From assembly GCF_000220395.1 (NCBI RefSeq), contig NW_004086185.1, positions 1 through 48,401 of the forward strand: a DNA stretch of 48,401 bases, in the 5' to 3' direction. A program made the position numbers and the translations under genes. The notes under the pieces were generated by a model that saw nothing but the letters and a program-made list of their open reading frames with translations, did not search any database and was not told where the DNA came from. This DNA is from Ichthyophthirius multifiliis (Eukaryota; Ciliophora; Oligohymenophorea; Hymenostomatida). This document shows, one piece after another, positions 37,411 through 48,338 of this stretch (positions are counted from its first letter, which is position 1; each line of letters opens with the position of its first letter).

Positions 37411-39881
37411 ATGCAAAATAAAGAAGATTAATAAAAATAATAATAGTTTAAAAAGCTTGCAGAAATCGGATAAGGAGCTTTTGGAACAGTATACAAAGTT
37501 ATAAAACATTCAGAAGAGAATGATCCTTAACCAAAATTATATGCTTTAAAAAAAATAGAGAAAAAAAAACTAAATAGAGTAATTAAAAAAAAAAAAAAAA
37601 AAAATTTTTGGGAGGTGTTATTGGGGAAGGGGGTGGGTTGGGTAGCAAATATAAAATTTAATATATAAAATTTTTATAAAAATTTATAATAAATAATTAA
37701 ATAAATAGGAGAAAAAATCTCATTAAATTTATATGGAAAAAATATAAATGTATTTCAATTTTCCAGGAATTCCGAAATTATCTAAATGCTATAGTGATTA
37801 AAATTATATTTATTTTGTTTCAGATTTTGCAGAAGGAAGTAACTTTTGCACTTTCATTCGTTTAAATTGTAATATATAAATTAATCTTTAATAAAAATTA
37901 TTAACTATAAAGACTTATAGAATTATAACTTACACAAGAAATTATACAATTTTATGTTGCTGAAATGGTTTTAATTTTAGAATATTTACATACTTAAGGA
38001 TTATGTCATAGAGATTTTAAAGTAAATTTAAAAAAAAATTATATATATAATTAATTATTTTTTATAATTATTAATTATTTATATTTTTAATTAAAATAAT
38101 ATGATTATGTATTATATATATAAAATAGTAAGAAAATATGGTTTTGACAAAAAACAAACATCTATAATTAATTGATTATGGAACTTTAAATGATTATTGT
38201 TACAATTTATTAAATGATGGAGTAAAGAAATTAGTAGAAATGAAAAATAAAAAAAAAAAAGAATGCTATAGTTAGTCTAATGTTCCAGATGAATAAGAAT
38301 TTAGAAATCGTTTACCTACGTTTTGTGGAACTCCAGAGTACATTTTTAAATATTATAGAAATATTTTAAAAATAATTATTTTTTATAAATAAAAAAAATA
38401 TTTATAAAAAAAAAAAGATATTTAAGTCCAGAAATGCTAGAAGAAACAAAATGCGATTTAAATGGTGACTTGTGGGCTTTAGGTTGTACAATTTATAAAT
38501 TATTTACAACAAAAACACCATTTTACGATAAATATGAAGTATAAATATACGATAAAATAAAACAAGTTGAATATAATAAAAATAATGAGGTAAAAATGAA
38601 AGAATATAGTTATTAATTTTTATATATATAAATATATAAATATACATAAAAATATATAAATATATAAATATATAAATATATATTTATATATACATATTTA
38701 TATATGTATATATATATGTATTATTTTATAATGAATTAAAAAAAAAGAAAATACCTTTAGAAGCTTAAGATTTAATTAACTAATTGCTTGTATTATAACC
38801 AGAAAATAGATTAGGAGGATTATTAGTTACAGATGATTTGATCAAAGAGCAAGTTCAATAAAGTTATTAAAAGTTGAAAAGTCATGCGTTTTTTTAAGGA
38901 ATTGATTGGGATAATTTATATAATTTATAACCTCCAGAAACCAAATAATAATCTTTAAGACATGCTTTAAAGAATAAAACTGCTCCTCCTTAAATATTTA
39001 AATATAAATAATAATAATAACAACAAAAATAAGGAAATAATTTGAAAAAATATTCCTCATAATTAATTTAGTAACAATAAGAAGATATCTAAAATAATTA
39101 AAAATAAAATAATAATAATATTTAAGATATCTAATGTATTAGCTAGTAGGCTTTTGCTGAAGATTACTAAGATAATTAAAAATTTTAATTAGAAGTTTTA
39201 GAAAATATAAATGCTATATTCTAAATTGATCTTTTTAAAATTAAATAATTTGTAATTTCATTTAGATCCCTTAAACGTATACTTCTTTTTGACCAAAAAC
39301 CTATTATTATATAATATTTTGATCTTCATAAACCTACTTTGAAAGTATTTTATTTATATATTATATTTTTTAATAATTTAATTATAAAAAGAATATTATT
39401 ATTATAAATGAAAATACTGAAATTCAACTTTTAGATAAAAAAATAGTCTTTTAAGATAAAGAAAAGCATATGTTTTGTGTAATAATAATAAAAATTATTT
39501 ATATTTAAAAATAATATATATAAAAAGCACAATGATCATAATTTATGTAATGAATTTTATTAATAAATAAATAAATTAAAACTAAAATACAATTACCAAA
39601 TAAACTAAGAATAATAAAAAAGTGATAGTTTATTAAAAAATTCACAAAAAATGATTTAGTCATTAGAAAAATTAAATAGTGAAGGATCTGATATTGCTGA
39701 AAATGAAGTTAGCGTATGCAGTTATTCCGACAATTTTAATATAAGTTAAATTTTGATAAAAAACTATTTAGATTAGAAAAATAACTATAGTTTAAAGAGA
39801 AAAATAAGCTTTTCTAGTGAATCTTAATAATAGAAATATGAACTAAACATATAAATATTAACTAAAAGCGAAATAAAATGA
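37411..39881 (+). CDS. PDK1-like protein kinase with C-terminal PH-like domain
   Basis: This looks like 3-phosphoinositide-dependent kinase 1, the AGC-kinase activator. ATG 37411 leads to a Gly loop (IGQGAFGTVYKV) and the ATP lysine (YALKKIEKKK). The alphaC glutamate is in HQIYMEKIQM. The catalytic loop is CHRDFKQENMVL and the metal motif is DYG, not DFG. The activation segment ends TFCGTPEYLSPEML, followed by NGDLWALGCTIYKLF, which resembles the SDLWALGCIIYQL of PDK1. The lobe closes with EAQDLINQLLVLQPENRLGG. Introns 37579-37708, 37869-37920, 38022-38128, 38338-38417 and one from 38590 all keep phase. A Gln-rich linker (about 38990-39180) precedes a PH-like stretch (SFRSLKRILLFDQKPIIIQY; NENTEIQLLDKKIVFQDKEK), as in PDK1. 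The tail is Ser-rich and ends at TGA 39879. The hydrophobic-motif pocket of PDK1 was not checked residue by residue. Other PH-bearing AGC kinases are the alternative. Confidence 0.8.
37610..37642 (+). other. G-rich, quadruplex-capable island in kinase intron 1
   Basis: Within the 130-bp first intron of the kinase gene, a 33-base stretch is about three-quarters G. It has tracts of 3, 4, 5, 3 and 3 G, and the last four are separated by loops of 2, 1 and 2 bases, which fits the canonical G-quadruplex pattern. It follows a poly-A/poly-T run and has no counterpart elsewhere in the window. The flanking GT and AG splice sites fit the reading frame without it. Confidence 0.85.
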
Positions 39882-40031
39882 AAAAAATAAATAAATAAAG
39901 AAATAATTTATATAAAATATATATTTTTTTTTAAAAAAAAAAATTATATTTTTATTAATATATATAAATTTATTATTTTTTAATTAAAAATAAAAAAAAG
40001 CTCAATTATATATATTTATATATAATAAAAA

Positions 40032-41621
40032 TCATATATCTTTATCAAAGTTATAAAAACTATCAAAATATTCCATTAATGTAAGTGATAATTTGTAAAT
40101 TTCTTCACTTCCATTCATTTATAAATTTTCAATATATAATAGAATATTGTGATTTTTAATTTAGTTCATAATTTCCTAATGTCTGTCCTAATTTTTATCT
40201 TTAAAAAATAAAACAATGCAGTGAATAATATTTAAAATAATCAAAATCGAACTATTAGACAGAGTATATTAAACTAAACATTTCGATATAACCAAAATAA
40301 TTTTATATTAAATTATATTTTCCCAAAAAACAGTTTCATTTAAACAATTTGAAGAGCAAACAGTCAAAAGCATTTTAAAAATCTCCTCTCTAACTTAATA
40401 TTATTCTTCTGGAATCCTTTGAATAATCAATTAAATAAGATCCCACAAAAACTAGTAATGTAAAGAAAACTTGGCAATATAATGTGCACATTTTACACAT
40501 TCTCTCCTAATAATATATTAATCGAATTTAATTAACGACAAAAGTGTACCGGGCAAAAAATTAATAGTGCTTTAAATAAAAAACTCCTTAACAGAATTCG
40601 AGCTAAATAATAACGTTTAATTAATAATTTTCATCAAAGGAGTTGTATATATTAAATTTATTTCCTCCAAACTGCTTTTTAAAAACTCAAAAAGCCCTTC
40701 TTAAAAAAACTAAAAGAAAATCTAATCAGTATATTAAAATTATTTAATTGAAACTAAAAAAATCTAACTATAAGACCAAATTAAGTCACAATTAATTTCC
40801 TAATCTTCGAAAAAAATAAGACAGCCCTAATGAATATTTTTTAATTTCGTAAGATCATAAGGGCTCATTTAAGTAAAGAAATCTTTCGAAACAATACTTA
40901 GACACCATGAAAGTTTACAAAAAAAATCCCTATATTATAAATCTATAGGTATTTATAAAAAAATATCTAAAAGTTCATTATGAAAATTTAATTTTTCTAT
41001 AAAATGTTATTGTATTTCTGGTATAGTAGCAATCAAATTTCCAAAGCAAGAAATTAAAGGTTCCAAAATAGCTAAAAATTTCTTATTTTTTTTAAAAAAA
41101 ATAAACAGTTTTTCTTTAGGAAAATTTCTTTCGATTTCTTTACATTAATCTATATTACCTCTCGTTAATCCTCCTAAAATTTTCATTGAATAAATCATTT
41201 GAATATTCTATTCTTCAAATACCTCTTTATCTAATATTTACCTAAGCATATTCATAAATTTTGTGTCTTTTAAACATGTGCTGATTGACACGTATATTTC
41301 TTGAATTGTATATGGAGAATTTGAATCATCGTTAAAAAAATTTAATAAATTTTAAAATCCTTGGACAATATAAATAGGATTTTATTCATTTTAGACTATC
41401 GTTTGAATTAATTAACAAACTTATTCGACTTGTTCTTGGTTGTTTTTAACTTATTCTTATTAAGTTTATTATCTTTATTATTCTATGAATTAATGGAAGT
41501 TTTTCTATTAGTTTTATTAACGGGTTTAATTTAATAATTATTATCGTTTTTGAGAACGAATTTGTATTTGGTGATCTTCTACTAATTGTCTAATTTATTA
41601 AAGTGGTTAATATTCTTACAT
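40032..41621 (-). CDS. Importin-alpha-like ARM-repeat protein
   Basis: This is probably a nuclear-import adaptor. A single open frame from ATG 41621 to TGA 40032 gives 529 aa, the usual importin-alpha length (about 520-540). The N terminus has a shortened IBB-like basic stretch, QIQIRSQKRQQLLNQTRQQN, which resembles the importin-beta-binding helix (R.QKR...L..R), followed by a Gln-rich linker. The rest is a helical solenoid of ARM type: MIYSMKILGGLTRGNIDQCK; LDIFLQIPIDLQYRDFFCKL, then SWCLSIVSK; RRECVKCAHYIAKFSLHYQF; and QVREEIFKMLLTVCSSNCL. The WxLS-like SWCLSIVSK recalls the WTLSN motif that holds nuclear localisation signals in importin alpha, but most of the canonical Trp-Asn pairs are missing. 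It may therefore be a divergent paralogue with altered cargo binding. A generic ARM protein is the alternative. Confidence 0.65.
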
Positions 41622-42986
41622 ATTTTTAATTTTTTTTTTTTTTTATGATTTTTTTTTTTTTCTTTTTACTAATATTATTTTAAAATAAGTTTTACTAAGA
41701 GGGACTTTTTTATAATTAGTAAAATTATTATAAGATAAAATATTTATTAATATATAGTAATTTATGTACTTTTTATTAGATTTATTTTATATTTTAAAGA
41801 AATTGTATTAAATCATTTTATTAGAGTGGATAAAAAATTAATTATTATTTTTATTTTTGCAATTTATTAGAATATTTTATATAAACAAAAAAATTATTTG
41901 TTCTTATCCAAATTAAGAAGACTAATTTTTAAACTTTTAGAAGTTTAAAAAATATTATATAATACAAATCAAAATATATTAGAAAAGTAATAAATATACA
42001 TTAAATTATTTTATAATATAAAAAAAATTATTATTTTTAAAATATTAAAAAAATTAAATATATTAATATTTAATTATTTTATTTGTATTATTTTGATTCA
42101 GGATTTATTTTATTCTGAAAAATTAATAATTAATCAATGAAATTAATTAGAAAGAATTTTTTTTTAAATTATTAAAAATAACTATTTAATATATATATAT
42201 ATATAATATCAAATTTATTAAATTAAATTCATAGATATATTTAAAAATATTATTCATTATTTTATAAAATTTAACTGATTAAAAATATAAATTGTAATAC
42301 TATATTTCTAATAAATTTATTTGATAAGAAATATTTTATATATAATATATGAATATCAAATATAATATATTTGTTTGATAATTGATTTCTTTAGTTTTTC
42401 CATTACATAATAATCCTAACTTTCGAACAAAATATGCCAAAATTAAATTAAAACTTTTATGTTTTTATATTTTACTTTAATAAAAAAATAAATTAAATAA
42501 TATTTTTTTTTTATTAATAATAAAAAATAGTTCAAAATATTGAATAAAGAACTAAAAAATTATTTTTAAAAAAACAGAGATAATAGATCTATATATAATT
42601 TAAAATATCTTTCTCAGTTATTTTTTTTTTTTTTAAATAATTAATATTTTTGTTTTAATAATAATTCTTTTTTTTTTTAAATATTTTGAAAAGTTTTATT
42701 ATTTTTATATAAATAGTATATATTTTATTATAATATTAAATTATTTATTGTAAAATAAATTACATATCATTTATTATAATTAATTATTAAAAAATAAAAT
42801 CCGTTTTTAAAGGTGACAAAAATTAATAAAGTAAAAAAACAAATAAAAACTACATAAAAAACGTGATAAATATATTTAAAAAACGAATAATTAAATATAT
42901 TTTTCAAAATCAAGAGAAAAAAAAAATTAATTAAAAGTATAACAAAACAAATAAAATAAATAATTTTTAACAAAAAAAAAAAAAAT
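41622..42986. other. Divergent AT-rich spacer, no gene seen
   Basis: About 1.4 kb between the importin-like gene (leftward) and the granule lattice gene (rightward). It is A/T with poly-T runs near 41630-41665, 42622-42636 and 42669-42680 and no coding frame. Promoters of both genes must lie here. Confidence 0.6.
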
Positions 42987-44196
42987 ATGAGATACACTGC
43001 ATTACTCTTATTAACTATTATTTGCATCAACTAAGTTGCTTCCGTTTCTTTACGTAAAAACATCAATAATTAAGCAATTGACAATCTCCATTAAAGTAAA
43101 AAAAAAAAAAAAAAACCGAAAAAATAATAATAAAAAAAGCTTGGTAAGAAAAATGCCTTCGCTTCCAGAATTGCTGCTGCTGTAGAATTACACTTAACTT
43201 CTGGTGGAGCAGTAGACTAAGCTGTTGATTTAGTATAATAAGCTTTAAATGATGTATAATCAAAGAGAAAAGACTTATAAACTGAATTTGATAACTTCGT
43301 ATCATAAACTAAAGAAAAAATCGGATAAGACTTATTATAATTAAATGAATTAGACGCATAATTATCTGTAGTTAAAGGAGAAATCCAATAATTAGAATCC
43401 GAAATTAAAAGCTTAGAAAGCCAAATTGAAAGATTAACCAAGGAAATTAACGAATTGAATGAAAGAGAAAAATTAATTGAATAAGCAAGAGCCAATGACA
43501 TTAATACTTGGAACAAAAGAAACGTAAGAGACTAAAATGCATTAGAAGCCTTAGGTTTAATTATTGATGACTTAAACAGATTATTAGAAAGAGGAAACGT
43601 ATTTTTATAATAAAACAGCGATTAAGTTAACAGAGCGATGAAAAGAATTCCCTTAAACAATCCTATTAAAGCTTTAGTTACTTTATCAACTAAATTCGAC
43701 GAAGCTAAATTAAGAGTCGTTATTGATAAACTTACCTAAATATAAGATGCTGTCAGAAACGGAAACAATGAAGATTCTTTAAGAGAAAAATAATCCAAAG
43801 AACACTACGAGTTATTAATATAAGAATTAATTTCAGTCAGAAATGCCAAACTTGAAGAAAAAGCTGTAGCTCAATCATCCTTAAAAGATAAATAATCTAG
43901 ATTAGGACTCAAGTAAACTGAAGCTGAAAACTTAACAAATCTTATCAAATAAGTTTAAGCCCATAAATAAGGATTAGAAGATGCCTTAGCCAGAGAAACT
44001 CCTATTTATTAAATGAGATTAGATGAAGCGTAATTAATTATTTTATTCATTTAATTAAAAAAAAAAAATTATATATAGTGATTAAGCTATTTAAGGAATT
44101 AGAGAAGCTTTAAGAATCCTTGAAGATCATAGAGCTTCTTTACATAGAGCGGAAAGTATTAGTGATGATCTCAAAAATGGATCTTGGGCAGTTTGA
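42987..44196 (+). CDS. Granule lattice (Grl) / trichocyst matrix-type secretory protein
   Basis: This is a structural cargo of ciliate dense-core granules (mucocysts or trichocysts), released by regulated exocytosis. ATG 42987 opens a clear signal peptide (MRYTALLLLTIICINQVASV). The mature part is acidic and coiled-coil: SRIAAAVELHLTSGGAVDQA, KGEIQQLESEIKSLESQIER, LTKEINELNEREKLIEQARA, and a second helical half (VRNAKLEEKAVAQSSLKDKQ). It ends GSWAV before TGA 44194. A helical domain after an elastase-like or Ala-rich start and about 370 aa in total are typical of Grl/TMP proteins. An intron at 44030-44078 is clear. The first intron lies between about 43096 and 43148, but its donor and acceptor phases do not agree, so the exon 1 join is unresolved. 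An unusual splice site or a homopolymer error in the poly-A there could explain it. Codon use is richer in GC than in the neighbours, as expected for a highly expressed gene. Confidence 0.8.
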
Positions 44197-44473
44197 ATTA
44201 AAGGTAGCCTTAATTTTATTGAATGAATATATACATATATTTAATTTTTAAGTCTTTATCTTAGATTTTAAAATTAAATTATATATGTATATATATATTA
44301 CATCAAAAACAATTATTTTATGTCATCGGAAAATTATATTATAGATATATAAATTTTTATTGAAGAATATTGGATAAAAAACATTTTTTTATATTTATAT
44401 AATTTCATTTAATTATATTATATTTATTTTTTAAAAAAATACAAAATAAAAAAATTATTGAAAACGTAAAAAT
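44197..44473. other. Short AT-rich spacer
   Basis: About 280 bases between two plus-strand secretory genes. Only TA-rich runs are visible. Confidence 0.6.
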
Positions 44474-45259
44474 ATGAAATCGAAAAAAACATAAATAATA
44501 TTCATAATAATATTTATATTGTAAGCATTAAATTTAACCAAATAGACAGAAATAAAAATAACAAATGAGAACGAAAAAACAATTCCAATAATAGTCGAAT
44601 TGAGAAACCAACAAGATTAATCGATAAGATTCGAATCATATTCAGATAATACTTTAAATATATTAAAAAACGAAAAACTAATATATTAACATAAAGACGA
44701 AACAAATACACTAACAAGTAATTAAGAGTTAATAATATAAGGAGATTTATCAATAAATTAACTATATTATAAGGATTAATAATAATGGAGTTTAATCAAC
44801 TTCGAAGATTTCCAATAAGAAATAAAAGGTTGGTCTTAAAAAACAGTATCTTCTTGTGAAAATAGCGAGAATTTATTTTTGGGAGGACATTGTAATTTCG
44901 GGGCAACAACAGTATCCAAAAAATATGAAAATTTAACAAAACACGAAAAAATCATGATAAAATTTAATTTCCATTTCATTGACGATTGGTAAGGAGAGAT
45001 TGCTTTTGCAAAAATTAATGGAAAGACTATATGGCATGAAAGTTATGCTTGGTGTGGTAAATTGTTGTCTTTTTAATGTAAGTTATCAGGAGTTAATGCT
45101 TGTGGAAAAGAAATACCTGATAGAATATCTCATAATGTTTAATTTGAATTTATAAATACTGATGATTAGTTTATTTTGGAAATTGGTGCTTATTTAAAAA
45201 ATAGAAATTCTTGTGATGTTTCTTGGGGTATTGATGATGTTTAAGTATATGTTATTTGA
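44474..45259 (+). CDS. Secreted Cys/Trp-rich beta-sandwich-like protein
   Basis: An intronless frame of 261 aa from ATG 44474 to TGA 45257. The N terminus is a signal peptide (KKTQIIFIIIFILQAL), so the product is secreted or on the surface. After a polar leader the C-terminal 160 residues form one compact domain with repeated Trp, Gly and Cys: WSLINFEDFQQEIKGWSQ, then SSCENSENLFLGGHCNFGAT, FNFHFIDDWQGEIAFAKING, YAWCGKLLSFQCKLSGVNAC, ending SWGIDDVQVYVI. The layout of FxxIDxWxGE with a final WGI.D..VYV is a lectin- or MAM-like beta sandwich seen by memory in ciliate secreted and GCC-repeat surface proteins, where it often precedes Cys-rich repeats. No such repeats follow here. The even number of cysteines suggests disulphides. 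The function is unknown. It lies just downstream of a granule lattice gene on the same strand. Confidence 0.75.
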
Positions 45260-45429
45260 ATTTTTTTTTTGCTATTATTTAGTATAAATTTATTTATTAA
45301 TATTTTTTATGTATATTTTATTTTTATGTGTTTATTTGTAAATATTTTTTTTTAATATATATTATATAGTATATATTATTTTTTTCTTTATTAATTTATT
45401 TATAGTTTATTTTTATTAATTATTTTTAT
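45260..45429. other. Short AT-rich spacer
   Basis: T-rich spacer before the membrane-protein gene. Nothing is recognisable. Confidence 0.6.
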
Positions 45430-46191
45430 ATGTATTAATCTTAAATAATATCAGATTCTAAAATAAGTCATGTTGGGCGCCCGTTTATTATAAAAGGAAG
45501 AAGAGAATAAACTCTAATTCCCTAAACTGATCCTTCTTTTGATGAAGACGTAGAAACAAAAGTAAGTTTTACTTAAGGATCTAATGCATTTATAACAGTA
45601 AAAAAAAATAAAAAATTGTGATTATCAAAATTAATTTTAATCTAAAATATATAACAATGATAATAAAATAGTTTGTTCTAACTTATGAAAGCATAAAAAA
45701 TTTTTATTATGTATTTTATTATTAAGGAATTTGTAAGGATTATTCATTGGTTATGATTTATTATGTGTGCGCTAATGCATTTTGGGTTTTAATAAGTATA
45801 CTAGGCTTCTTTTTTATACGTTCAAGATCGCCAAAAAGAGTTTAATTTTATTTTATTTTACTTATAATTGGATTTTTATCCAGAATCATTATTTACATAA
45901 TTATGTATGATACAATGAAACATTATATAACTGAAGAAATTGCTTAAAATTGCTATTGTAAAAGTATTTATGTTAAAGATTTATATATGTTTTAAGCAGT
46001 TGTGGAGGCTATATTTTTGCTTGTTTTACTATATTATGTTAAAATTATACATAAATATTTAATAAGTAATTTTTTTAATTATTAAAGATAATAAATAAAT
46101 ACAATAATCTCTATTTTTTAATTTTTTTAATTTTTTTTCTTTTAAAGAATGGGAAAAGGAAAAATCAGATTTTTTTTTCGGAAAATAATGA
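45430..46191 (+). CDS. Small multispanning membrane protein, unrecognised
   Basis: I do not recognise the family. ATG 45430 opens a hydrophilic segment (ISHVGRPFIIKGRREQTLIP, then TDPSFDEDVETK). A 110-bp intron (45562-45671) joins in phase to a membrane part with three clear hydrophobic spans: MIYYVCANAFWVLISILGFF, YFILLIIGFLSRIIIYIIMY and LYMFQAVVEAIFLLVLLYYV. Loops between them hold paired cysteines (QNCYCKSIYVKDL). A second intron (46066-46147) leads to a charged tail (KWEKEKSDFFFGKQ) and TGA 46189. The spliced length is exactly 190 codons including stop. Without the second intron the frame would run on through low-complexity DNA to about 46620, which is less likely. A 7TM or sensor-type N-terminal loop cannot be judged at this length. 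It is the third plus-strand gene of a secretory or membrane cluster. Confidence 0.55.
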
Positions 46192-46729
46192 AAATATGTA
46201 ATTTTATGTTTAAATATATTATGTGTATTTTTTTTATAGGTTCGGCTTTTAAAAAAATTAATAATATTTTAATTATAAAAGTGTACTTTTTTTTATATAT
46301 ATATGTACTAATATATTTTTTATTTATTAATAAAAAATAATTATTTGTATTTTTCATTACTATATATATCTTTGTATCAAATATAAGTAAAATTATAAAT
46401 TTTTATGTTTTCTATAATCCTAGCTTTTTTTTTAATTCTCTTAAAGTTTTCAATTTCAATTTTTATTTGAAAAAAATCGAACTTTATTTAATATATAAAA
46501 AGTTTTAAATATTTAAATAAATATAATAATTGAAATAAACTAAAATTGTTAAAATTACTTATATAATAATTATTTAGGCAATCATAATATAAAAAATATG
46601 CATTTAAATAATATTATGATAAGAAAAAAAATTACAAAAATGTTATTTATAAGAAAAATATAAAATAATATTTATATAAATTCGATATTTTTAGATATAA
46701 TGTATAAATTTCATTATTTCTTCTTTTCT

Positions 46730-46786
<57 letters not shown>

Positions 46787-46842
46787 AAAAAAAAAACAAC
46801 AAAAAAATAAAAAAAATACAAATAAAATAAAAATTAAGAATT
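46192..46842. other. AT-rich spacer between convergent genes
   Basis: Spacer between two converging genes. It contains a long (TA)n run. Short overlapping open frames on both strands at 46142-46357 have no codon character. Confidence 0.6.
46733..46783. repeat. (TA)n microsatellite
   Basis: About 25 uninterrupted TA units, followed by poly-A, between the converging 3' ends of two genes. Confidence 0.9.
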
Positions 46843-47556
46843 TCAATAAGGAATAAACCTTCTCATATCATATTTATTTTTATTTAAAATGAATAAATCA
46901 TGTTCAGATTCTTACATTTTTTTTTAAAAGAAATGCTTAGCAGCTAGAGCAGCTCTTTCTCTTTTTTTAAATTCAGTTTAATCTATTTTTGCAGTCTATA
47001 ATAATTCTGTATTTTCTAAAATTTACAAATTATATTATTTTTCACTTTCTTCCAATTTCTAAGCAAAAAAATCTCTCTCTTCTTTTAGTTAAAGTTCTTG
47101 CCATACTTTTAAATTTGGAACCAAACCTTTAATCTTTTCTTCAGCTTGTTAATTAAGCTCATATTTCTCTAATTCATTTCCTTTTATTTCAACATAACCC
47201 ATTTTTGCACAATCACCACGTCTTCTTTTTTCCATAAATCTTACGTTTATAAAATGTCTATTTTTATCTCCCATTTTTGGTGCTATTTCCAATACTAATT
47301 TTTTTAAAGCTTTTTTAGTATGTAACATACTTTATACATGTCTTATTGCAGATATATTATTATTTTTAACATATTTTACTGCATTTAATAATAATCTTTC
47401 AGCATATGGTCTCAAGTGTTAACATTTTGTTTTTGTAGTGTTTATTCTTTCATGCATTACTAATTAAGTTAATTATGTCCTTAGTAAATGCATTCTATTG
47501 GAATGTGTCCTATTTAAATTATAAAGTTAATTTCCATTATTTTTAATTCCTCCCAT
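46843..47556 (-). CDS. Mitochondrial ribosomal protein bL17m
   Basis: This is a nuclear-coded large-subunit protein of the mitochondrial ribosome. One intronless exon of 237 aa runs from ATG 47556 to TGA 46843. The first 120 residues match bacterial L17: NRTHSNRMHLLRTQLTQLVM, HERINTTKTKCQHLRPYAER, then a helix and strand part, and MGDKNRHFINVRFMEKRRRG, then DCAKMGYVEI. In bacteria these correspond to HR.A.LRNL...L..HE.I.TT..KAKE.R...E+ and GGYTRI.+...R.GD.A.M..+EL. Residues about 130-237 are an added Glu/Gln/Lys-rich helical extension (KLEESEKQYNLQILENTELL, then FKKRERAALAAKHFFQKK), not found in bacterial L17 but common in form among mitochondrial ribosomal proteins. No classic presequence is seen, as is usual for L17m. 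The L17 call is strong. Confidence 0.9.
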
Positions 47557-47927
47557 TTTTTTTATGTGAAAAATAAATAAATAAAATAGTTTATAGATAA
47601 AATATAAAAAAATATAAAAATTAATATTTTAATTTATATACAAAATATATATTGAAATTAAAAATAAATATATAAAAAAATATTAATAACTATTGTAATT
47701 AAATAATTATAAAAAAATAATGTAAATATTTATTAATATAAATAACTATATATTATTGTTGATAAAAAAATTGGATCATCTTCAAAATTTATATATAATT
47801 AAAAATTCAAAAATTAATGTATTTTTTTATTGTATAACTTTAAAAAAAATACAAAAAAAGATTAAATTTTTTAAAAATCAATAAGAAATATAAAATAAAT
47901 AAATTGAAAGAAAAAACTAATAAATAT

Positions 47928-47959
<32 letters not shown>

Positions 47960-48306
47960 ATATTTATTTATTAAAATATATCATATATAAAAATATTTTA
48001 AAAATTATATGAATATATTTATTAAAATAAAATAAATTTTTTTATATTAAATATTATGAATAAAATAAATATCTATAAACATATTTATATCTATATATTT
48101 TTATATTTTATGCTTTTATTAATAAACACATTTTATGAAAAAGTATTTTTACATATAATTTTTAAAATCTTTTATATATTAAAATACTATATAAATATAT
48201 AATAAACATATACAACATATTTATCTTCTAATAAGATTACTAATAATTAAAAATAGATATGGATACATATAAAATATATGCATATGTACATATATATATA
48301 TGTATA

Positions 48307-48338
<32 letters not shown>

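Noticed and set aside
37610-37642. Internal telomere remnant of the GGGGTT type
   Set aside because: The G tracts vary in length and are not separated by regular TT, so it is not a telomeric repeat array.
43063-43516. Minus-strand frames of 80 and 99 aa
   Set aside because: They are shadows of the granule lattice exon on the plus strand, where the signal peptide and coiled coil lie.
46142-46357. Overlapping frames on both strands (71 and 63 aa)
   Set aside because: Both are low-complexity Ile/Phe/Lys readings of A/T DNA. The first bases on plus are better explained as the last exon of the membrane protein.
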